Of a DNA stretch of 19,502 nt, positions 14,451 through 19,502 are shown in pieces. A program made the translations under genes and the position numbers. The stretch lies in NCBI GenBank assembly GCA_004525685.1, contig SPBW01000022.1, positions 1 to 19,502 of the forward strand. The letters are read 5' to 3'. The notes beneath the pieces were generated by a model that worked only from the letters and a program-made list of their open reading frames with translations, ran no database searches and had not been told where the DNA came from. Within the stretch, counting starts at the first letter, position 1. Every line of letters begins with the position of its first letter. The DNA is from Candidatus Atribacteria bacterium. Lineage in GTDB: Bacteria; Bipolaricaulota; Bipolaricaulia; UBA7950; UBA9294.

Positions 14451-15992
14451 ATGGGGAAACCACTTAACATTAGCCGAGATCTCAATCTCGATTTGGAAGA
14501 CCTGATCGGACAATGCATTGCCATTCTTGGCATCCGAGGATCAGGGAAATCCAATACAGCCGGCGTCATCTTCGAAGAGTTGCTGCAGAACAACTATCCC
14601 CTCTCTATCGTGGATATCGAGGGCGAGTACTTCGGGCTCAAGGAGAAGTATGAAGTTCTCGTCGTGGGCAAGGGTGAGGGCGTGGAGATCGAGATTGACG
14701 CCCATTGCGCTGCTGAGATTGCGCAAGTAAGCATGGAACAGAATGTGCCTGTTGTGCTCGATCTGAGCGGATTCTTGTCAGAAGAGCGGACAGAGCTACT
14801 CAAGGTGTATTTGTCCGCACTGTGGAATCTGGCGGGCACACTGCGCAAGCCCTACATGATCGGAATTGAAGAAGCACACGAGTTCATCCCCCAGGGAGTG
14901 AAGAACGAACTGAAGGAAATGATTGCTCGTATCGCCTTGCGTGGGCGCAAGAGAGGCCTTGGTGGAATCATCGTTTCTCAACGAAGCGCCAAGGTGGACA
15001 AGGATGTCCTCAGCCAAGCGGGAATGCTGTTCTTGCACCGTGTCGTCCATGAAGTCGACATGCGCGTCTATAGCGAGCTGTTGCCGTGGAGAAAGACCGA
15101 GGTCAAGGAGATCATCAACTCGCTGGATACTGGCGATTGCATGTACGTCAACGGCGACAACGTTTTGCCGATCTATGTGCGCGAGCGAGCGACTTTTCAT
15201 GCAGGATTCACGCCTTCTCTGGAAACCGTACAGTCACCTGCGCTGCGAAGCGTGAGTGCTTCAATCATTCATACGATTGAGAAGGCGCGTGAGGGGAAGG
15301 GACCGCAATCGCCTACGCAGCAACTTGAGCAGCGCATTGAGAAGCTTGAGGGGATTCTTGAATCAAAGGATCAGCGAATCAGTGAACTTGAAGACGTTGC
15401 GCGAACACTGGGATACATCAAGCTGGAGATCCCGTCCTTTGCCAGGGACGTGATGCCTCCGCGTAGCGCATCCGAGAAAGAGGATCGCGTCATGCGCAGC
15501 CTGCCGGTTATCATTGCTGGCGCCGCAACTGTCGATATCACGGAGACCGTGCGTACTGCCACACCAGATACTCCCCAATCGATTCCAGTGCTTACTGACG
15601 ACGATGAGTCCACTGCTGTGGATGTCACCCGCGCCTTGCCTCCAGCTGTAAATCAGCACATCGATCGATTGGTGGGGCGATTCACTCGCGAGGGGACGTT
15701 GCATCGGCGCGTGCTAGCCTTCCTAGTCGATCACTCTCCGGGTGCCTATTCGTCACAGCAGATTGCTGCCTGGACCTGCTGCCCGCAAGAGCTCATTGAA
15801 GAGGACCCTCCGCAGGAGTTCATCAGCTCAGGGCTCATCCAGAGGGAACGGCGCACGTCGGGAACGCTATATCGAAGCTCGCTGAGATCCTTTGTTAATC
15901 AAGAATTTCGAGTCTTCCAGCCGGATATTGGAGAAGATGGTCTTCATTTCGTCACGCGCTTGCTTCGCGATCGTCTGGCTCAAATGGCGTGA
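14451..15992 (+). CDS. HerA/DUF87-type ATPase with coiled coil and C-terminal winged-helix-like domain
   Basis: A 513-aa P-loop ATPase of the HerA-FtsK superfamily (DUF87), ring-forming motors that move DNA or other polymers. Visible: Walker A GIRGSGKS (27-34), HerA-type IVDIEGEYFG (53-62), Walker B IGIEEAHE (137-144), likely arginine finger RGRKRG (164-169), and sensor VSQRS (175-179). A predicted coiled coil covers about 288-318 (LEQRIEKLEGILESKDQRISELE), then a low-complexity linker, then a domain at about 413-485 that reads like a winged helix (TLHRRVLAFLVDHSPGAYSSQQIA). There is no NurA or SIR2 partner beside it. ATG 14451 has GGGGGAG about five bases upstream. Cellular role unknown; DNA translocation in repair or defence is possible. 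Confidence 0.85.
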   Translation: MGKPLNISRDLNLDLEDLIGQCIAILGIRGSGKSNTAGVIFEELLQNNYPLSIVDIEGEYFGLKEKYEVLVVGKGEGVEIEIDAHCAAEIAQVSMEQNVPVVLDLSGFLSEERTELLKVYLSALWNLAGTLRKPYMIGIEEAHEFIPQGVKNELKEMIARIALRGRKRGLGGIIVSQRSAKVDKDVLSQAGMLFLHRVVHEVDMRVYSELLPWRKTEVKEIINSLDTGDCMYVNGDNVLPIYVRERATFHAGFTPSLETVQSPALRSVSASIIHTIEKAREGKGPQSPTQQLEQRIEKLEGILESKDQRISELEDVARTLGYIKLEIPSFARDVMPPRSASEKEDRVMRSLPVIIAGAATVDITETVRTATPDTPQSIPVLTDDDESTAVDVTRALPPAVNQHIDRLVGRFTREGTLHRRVLAFLVDHSPGAYSSQQIAAWTCCPQELIEEDPPQEFISSGLIQRERRTSGTLYRSSLRSFVNQEFRVFQPDIGEDGLHFVTRLLRDRLAQMA

Positions 15993-16038
15993 AGAGAGAT
16001 CAATAGGCGATTTCAGGATTCTTCAATTGTAGCCTGAA

Positions 16039-16067
16039 TTGACCGTTTTCTCCTTTCCTGCTATAGT
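16039..16067 (+). promoter_or_regulatory. Predicted strong promoter for hpf
   Basis: TTGACC (16039-16044) and TATAGT (16062-16067) have 17 bases between them, five of six matches in each box. The start is expected near 16074, so the leader would be only about 13 nt and begin at the AAGGAGG ribosome-binding site (16075-16081). Confidence 0.65.
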
Positions 16068-16086
16068 TTCCGGTAAGGAGGCGCGA

Positions 16087-16608
16087 ATGAAGATCAAAAT
16101 CGCCGGGCGCCATACGGATGCAAGTCCCGCAATGCGGAACTATGTCATCGAGAAGACAGAAGCACTTGAGCGTTTCTTCGATCGAATCATTAGTGTTGAT
16201 GTCGTCCTCTCTGTGGAGAAAGAACGACAGATTGCAGATTTTCATGCGCATCTAACCAATCGTAAAGTGATCAATGCCCGTGAGGAATCGACGGACATGT
16301 ATGCCTCGATCGACAAGGCCATCGATCGGATGAAGCGACAACTGGTGAAGTTTAAGGATCAGCTTCAGGACGTGAAGGGACGGCCAGCTGAAGACGGGAC
16401 AGATGAATCGGACGACGCGATTCAAGCGAAACGTATTGTCCGATCAGAAGCCTATTTCCAGAAGCCGATGACGGTCGAAGAAGCTTCACTTCAGCTCGAA
16501 GCCATTGAGAAAGAGTTCTTGGTCTTCGTGGACGTGGAAACGGATCAAATCGCGATCATTTATCGGCGGAAAGACGGGAATTTTGGACTGATCGAACCGC
16601 GACGGTAG
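16087..16608 (+). CDS. hpf: Ribosome hibernation promoting factor, long form
   Basis: Binds the decoding region of idle ribosomes; the long form drives 100S dimers through its C-terminal domain. ATG 16087 has AAGGAGG five bases upstream and gives 173 aa, near the usual length of long HPF. The N-terminal S30AE domain (1-95) contains KIAGRHTDASPAMRNYV and ESTDMYASIDKAIDRMKRQLVK. An acidic linker (about 99-112) leads to the dimerisation domain (113-173) with KPMTVEEASLQLEAIEKEFLVF and IIYRRKDGNFGLIEP. It has its own promoter, consistent with stress or growth-phase control that is common in the family. The next gene begins 22 bp downstream. Confidence 0.95.
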   Translation: MKIKIAGRHTDASPAMRNYVIEKTEALERFFDRIISVDVVLSVEKERQIADFHAHLTNRKVINAREESTDMYASIDKAIDRMKRQLVKFKDQLQDVKGRPAEDGTDESDDAIQAKRIVRSEAYFQKPMTVEEASLQLEAIEKEFLVFVDVETDQIAIIYRRKDGNFGLIEPRR

Positions 16609-16630
16609 CGACATGGGGACGGGGTAGGGC

Positions 16631-17701
16631 GTGGTAAAAGTTCTGGCACTTTTTTCGGGCAGCCTGGCGAGTCGCGTTGCAGCGCGTCTCGTTGGAGCGC
16701 ATCCTCAGGTGAGCAGTATTCAACTGCTCCATTTCCGATCGCCGTTTTCGCGTGAAAGCGACGAACTTCGACACATCACAAGAACTGAGTGGGCCCATAC
16801 GACGTTTCGTACCCAGTCTGTCAAGAAAGACTATCAAGACCTCATTGCACTGACCGATGAGGGAGACTTCTCATCGTCTGGAAGCTGTAGAAGCTGTCAG
16901 TCCCTCATATTCTCCAAAGCAGCGAAATACATGGAGCGCATTGGCGCTGAGTATCTAGTCACGGGTGGAATTCCTGATCTGCATAGCCTTGCGGCGCAAG
17001 ATACTGCCGACATCATCTCTCAAGAAGGATTGGATGGTCGCGTTCTGAGACCTCTTCTGATGGAGCAGCCTCTCAGAATCCCAAGTGCTCTTTGCTCATG
17101 GGCAGATGCGTCGCGCCATACGCGTGAGCCAGAGACGATCGCACGCCTCCTGCCTCGGCTCGCAGAGAAGATGGGGCTGAGTCCACTGGATCCACTGGGC
17201 AGTGAATGTCGCTGCCGGCTGATGACGCCGGGATTTGGCGAGCGCGTTGCCGCACTCTTCAAAGAAGAGGTTGTGACACTCAACGCGCTTTGTCTATTGG
17301 ACTTCCCCACATACATCATGGCAGATCCGGATCTTCAAATCGTGCTGGCCTTCGATGAGAATGAGAAGCGCGAGCTTCAAAACTACTTCCTTCCACAGGA
17401 CCTGAGGTTCTATCCAGCTACGCCCCATGGTCCGATGACGCTCTTGAGGACCAATTGGTGCACGAAATGCGACAGCGAAAAGCAGGACATCATAGAGTTT
17501 GTTGCCAGGTTGACGGCAACTTATGCGTGTGTCCGCGGCGTGACGACGGTTCCTATTTACTATCGATTGGAGTCAGAAGATGAGCGCCAGCTACTCAATG
17601 TTGAGCCATTCGCCTCGATTGAGGAGCTTGAACAGCGGGATGACTTGACGTGGATCCCACTCGAATTGCCAATCGAGCGCGTGTTCGCCGCTCAAGCTTG
17701 A
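16631..17701 (+). CDS. MnmA/ThiI-like PP-loop protein with degenerate ATP motif and NFACT-R-like tail
   Basis: A 356-aa relative of the PP-loop tRNA thiouridylase-like proteins (MnmA/ThiI group) that carry a C-terminal domain resembling NFACT-R/DUF814. Family features still visible are GSCRSCQSLIFSKAAKYMERIGAEYLVTG (84-112, where relatives have NPCIDCK), GLDGRVLRPL (133-142), SECRCRLMTPGFGERV (191-206, usually GGCLLT), and a GPMTLLR segment (267-273) in the tail. The PP-loop itself reads FSGSLAS (8-14) instead of SGGLDS, losing the second Gly and the Asp. Paired cysteines at 86/89, 193/195 and 277/280 remain. It starts at GTG 16631, 22 bp after hpf, and is probably co-transcribed. Normal sulfur transfer to tRNA is doubtful; it may bind metal or have a different role. 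Confidence 0.65.
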   Translation: MVKVLALFSGSLASRVAARLVGAHPQVSSIQLLHFRSPFSRESDELRHITRTEWAHTTFRTQSVKKDYQDLIALTDEGDFSSSGSCRSCQSLIFSKAAKYMERIGAEYLVTGGIPDLHSLAAQDTADIISQEGLDGRVLRPLLMEQPLRIPSALCSWADASRHTREPETIARLLPRLAEKMGLSPLDPLGSECRCRLMTPGFGERVAALFKEEVVTLNALCLLDFPTYIMADPDLQIVLAFDENEKRELQNYFLPQDLRFYPATPHGPMTLLRTNWCTKCDSEKQDIIEFVARLTATYACVRGVTTVPIYYRLESEDERQLLNVEPFASIEELEQRDDLTWIPLELPIERVFAAQA

Positions 17702-17725
17702 AAACGCTCGTGTAGAAGCTATACT
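17698..17725 (+). promoter_or_regulatory. Predicted strong promoter upstream of the rpoC leader
   Basis: TTGAAA (17698-17703) and TATACT (17720-17725) are separated by 16 bases, five of six matches in each box. The -35 overlaps the stop codon of the preceding gene. The start near 17732 lies more than 420 nt before rpoC. Confidence 0.6.
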
Positions 17726-18155
17726 TGCGGTTTGTTCGTCGAATCCGGTGGGAGTTGGCGATCAATGGAGAAACTTGAGACGGCTAGCCGGATAGTTCCC
17801 CGCAGGGAAAGGGGAAGGCTATGCCTATTTACAGCTTATGAATCGGGGGGTTCGGCAAACTGCCAAGACTCCAAATCGTAACAATGAGGCGACTCAGGTG
17901 CAATATGCAGGCTGATGCGGGACCGCGTGCTCTCAAGGTGTCAACGACACGCTGCCCGGAGAATGTCGAATGGATGATTGCACACGGGCTGGAAGCCTGC
18001 TTGACGGATGACACTGGAACTGACTGTCTCTACCTGCACGAAGTGGGGGCGAAAGGCATAATCGGCATGAACTTCGGCACACGCCGTCGGTGGCGATGAA
18101 TCGCGACGATTCGTCTTGTCTGCCGCGAGAATAGAACAACCAAACGAGGTGAGAA
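17726..18155 (+). other. Long leader before rpoC: possible structured RNA or small ORFs
   Basis: This stretch follows a good promoter and contains no gene I can recognise. A stable hairpin pairs TTCCCC (17796-17801) with GGGGAA (17811-17816) and can be extended by ATAG/CTAT, and GGCA-AAC-TGCC pairs at 17854-17864. A further hairpin, GATGAATC/GATTCGTC (18095-18115, loop GCGAC), lies 40 bases before rpoC. Two small ORFs sit in tandem: 17765-17881 (38 aa, ATG with GGGAG about ten bases upstream) and 17884-18099 (71 aa, four cysteines, no ribosome-binding site), separated by two bases. Neither resembles a family I know. RNase P RNA, tmRNA and SRP RNA signatures are absent. The region could be a regulatory leader of rpoC, an independent small RNA, or small-peptide genes. 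Confidence 0.35.
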
Positions 18156-19502
18156 GTGATTTCGGGTGACGATATCAAACGCATCAAACTCCAGCTTGCT
18201 CCCCCTTCCGTGATTCTCAATTGGTCACACGGGGAGATTACGGAATCCGAAACGATCAACTATCGAACTCACCGCGCAGAGCGTGGCGGGCTGTATGCCG
18301 AAGAGATCTTCGGACCAGCCAATGACTATGAATGCGCATGTGGCAAATACAAAGGGAAGAAGTACGAAGGCATCACGTGCGAGAAATGCCACGTTTTGGT
18401 AACTGACTCGTCTGTTCGACGTGTGAATATGGGGCACATTCAGCTGGCTAGCCCCGTCGTCCATTTCTGGTTCCTAAAGGGTGTCTCAAGTTTGTTGAGT
18501 CGCTTGCTTGGAATCAAGAAGCGCGAGTTGCAGCGGATCGCGTACTACGAAACAGAGCCTATGGAAGAGGCGCTCTACCTGGTTACCACGTCTGACTGCA
18601 AAGAAGTTCGCCCTGGAGAAACCCTCTATTCGTCGGAAGTCAATGTGCTCTCGCAAGAGTTCTCGTTTGAGGTGGAACCGGCATACTACGTCGAAGATGC
18701 GCCACGGGTCCCGGCAGAAGAGGCTGGCCGTGTTTCGATTGAGGATCGACAGTTGACCAATGGCGAAACCTTCACTGCCGTTATCATTGGATCTATCGAA
18801 TATCCAATGATCGGCGAAGTCGACCTTCTTGTAGAGGAGGGCGATGACGTTGATGAAGGGACAATTATCGCCGAGAGGCCTGCCGATGAGCTGTGTTCGC
18901 AAACGGCCTTTGAGATGCTGCTTGATCGATATGGTGCCTCCATCAAGGGCGAGGTTCTTGATCGAGAGATTCTCGATAGCCTCATATTTATCGTGACCCG
19001 AATCAAAAACTCGGCTGTCCCACTTGAGTTGGGCAACCATCTGTCGTATCTGGAGAAGCGAGCCTACGAGAGGATCTATCCCGACGGATTCATCGCCGAT
19101 ACGGGGGCTGCTGGGCTGAAGGGGTTACTCGCGGCTCTGGACATGAATGAGCTGCATCGTTCGCTGACTGACCAGCTGAGTCATACATCGGCTGCAGGCA
19201 ATCGTCGTCGAATCCTTCGGCAGCTCGAAGTGGTTGACCAAGTCCGTTTGTCTGGCAACAACCCTCAGGACATGATCCTGGAAGTCATCCCCGTTCTTCC
19301 TCCCGATCTACGACCGATGATCCAGTTGGAAGGCGGAAAGTTCGCCACGACGGACCTCAACGACCTGTATCGCAGAATCATCAACCGCAACAATCGCCTC
19401 AAGAAACTAATCGACATGGGAGCGCCTGAAGTGATCCTGCGCAACGAGCGACGCATGCTGCAGGAAGCTGTGGATGCTCTGATTCACAATGAGAAGAAGG
19501 AA
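18156..19502 (+). CDS. rpoC: DNA-directed RNA polymerase subunit beta' (3' truncated), with large N-terminal insertion
   Basis: The frame stays open to the last base; 449 residues of a protein normally above 1,150 are visible. GTG 18156 is the start: an in-frame TGA ends three bases earlier (18150-18152), and GAGGTGA (18146-18152) is a strong ribosome-binding site. Visible: ETINYRTHRAERGGLYAEEIFGP (32-54), zinc site C60, C62, C75, C78, MGHIQLASPVVHFWFLKG (92-109), and GNNPQDMILEVIPVLPPDLRP (367-387). LEGGKFATTDLNDLYRRIINRNNRL (391-415) and RNERRMLQEAVDAL (429-442) follow. From about residue 123 to the PPDLRP motif there are some 146 more residues than in E. coli beta'; part of that insert (about 205-242) looks like a small beta-barrel. 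rpoB is not upstream, although the two normally form one operon. Confidence 0.96.
   Translation, partial: MISGDDIKRIKLQLAPPSVILNWSHGEITESETINYRTHRAERGGLYAEEIFGPANDYECACGKYKGKKYEGITCEKCHVLVTDSSVRRVNMGHIQLASPVVHFWFLKGVSSLLSRLLGIKKRELQRIAYYETEPMEEALYLVTTSDCKEVRPGETLYSSEVNVLSQEFSFEVEPAYYVEDAPRVPAEEAGRVSIEDRQLTNGETFTAVIIGSIEYPMIGEVDLLVEEGDDVDEGTIIAERPADELCSQTAFEMLLDRYGASIKGEVLDREILDSLIFIVTRIKNSAVPLELGNHLSYLEKRAYERIYPDGFIADTGAAGLKGLLAALDMNELHRSLTDQLSHTSAAGNRRRILRQLEVVDQVRLSGNNPQDMILEVIPVLPPDLRPMIQLEGGKFATTDLNDLYRRIINRNNRLKKLIDMGAPEVILRNERRMLQEAVDALIHNEKKE

Noticed and set aside
15993..16086. TTCAGG...CCTGAA inverted repeat before hpf as a terminator
   Set aside because: A six-bp stem with a 15-base loop and no T run; it overlaps the hpf -35 region and is probably chance.
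17919..17927. GGGACCGCG resembles the T-box core (GGNACCGCG) in the leader before rpoC
   Set aside because: The upstream AGGGT part is missing, no stem I/specifier or terminator partner is evident, and rpoC is not a T-box target. Probably chance in a GC-rich hairpin.
17726..18155. RNase P RNA, tmRNA or SRP RNA in the rpoC leader
   Set aside because: The hallmark strings are absent: GAGGAAAGTCC for RNase P, the tRNA-like ends of tmRNA, and the GGAAGGAAGCA loop of SRP RNA.
1..19502. CRISPR arrays, insertion sequences, prophage or integrative elements
   Set aside because: No direct-repeat arrays, transposase-like proteins, attachment-like duplications around the tRNA, or phage genes were seen. 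The HerA-like ATPase alone does not mark a mobile or defence island.

Overview
This is a bacterial chromosome segment of ordinary, moderately GC-rich composition. It is packed with housekeeping genes and shows no sign of phage, insertion sequence or CRISPR array. The gene set is clearly bacterial: PfkA-type phosphofructokinase, GlmS, PGK, IF-2, RbfA, long-form HPF, a beta' subunit of RNA polymerase, and a tRNA without an encoded CCA. Several families here are common in thermophilic or anaerobic deep-branching bacteria: a family 4 uracil-DNA glycosylase, a DUF151 bifunctional-nuclease-like protein, formate-tetrahydrofolate ligase, a HerA-like ATPase, and a beta' subunit with a long N-terminal insertion. 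I therefore suspect a poorly cultured lineage of that kind, such as Bipolaricaulota/Acetothermia or relatives. That placement is inference, and no marker here settles it.

Layout. From 1 to 2251 (+) there is a 5'-truncated YtcJ-like amidohydrolase followed by a 6-phosphofructokinase. From 2317 to 4143 (-) is glmS, convergent with pfkA; both enzymes consume fructose 6-phosphate. A 137-bp divergent region then leads to a DUF151 protein (4281-4796, +). Its stop codon shares a CTAG tetranucleotide with the stop of a convergent membrane-anchored LolA-like protein (4793-5734, -). That gene and pgk (5813-6991, +) diverge from a compact promoter region in which the two -10 boxes overlap in one palindrome.

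From 5.8 kb to the end everything is on the + strand: pgk, tRNA-Gly(CCC), a family 4 UDG, and then a translation-centred run of infB, ylxP (DUF503), rbfA, a multi-pass membrane protein, fhs (formate-THF ligase) and cca. These are followed by a HerA/DUF87-type ATPase, hpf, a degenerate MnmA/ThiI-like PP-loop protein, a 454-bp stretch with a good promoter but no convincing gene, and the 5' part of rpoC, which runs off the window.

How the genes fit together. infB, ylxP, rbfA and hpf serve ribosome assembly, initiation and hibernation. fhs makes 10-formyl-THF, the formyl donor for initiator fMet-tRNA, which is what IF-2 recognises. cca finishes tRNA 3' ends, which this genome needs because its tRNA-Gly lacks an encoded CCA. 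Good sigma70-like promoters, mostly with 16-18 bp spacing, can be read before glmS, the DUF151 gene, the lolA-like gene, pgk, tRNA-Gly, infB, cca, hpf and the rpoC leader. Two of them place the transcription start on or a few bases before the ATG, suggesting leaderless mRNAs.

The points most worth a second look are: the leader region before rpoC; the isolated rpoC with its roughly 146-residue insertion; the PP-loop protein that has lost its ATP-binding motif but kept its cysteines; the Mg-nucleotide-site substitutions in both PFK and PGK; and the solitary HerA-like ATPase.
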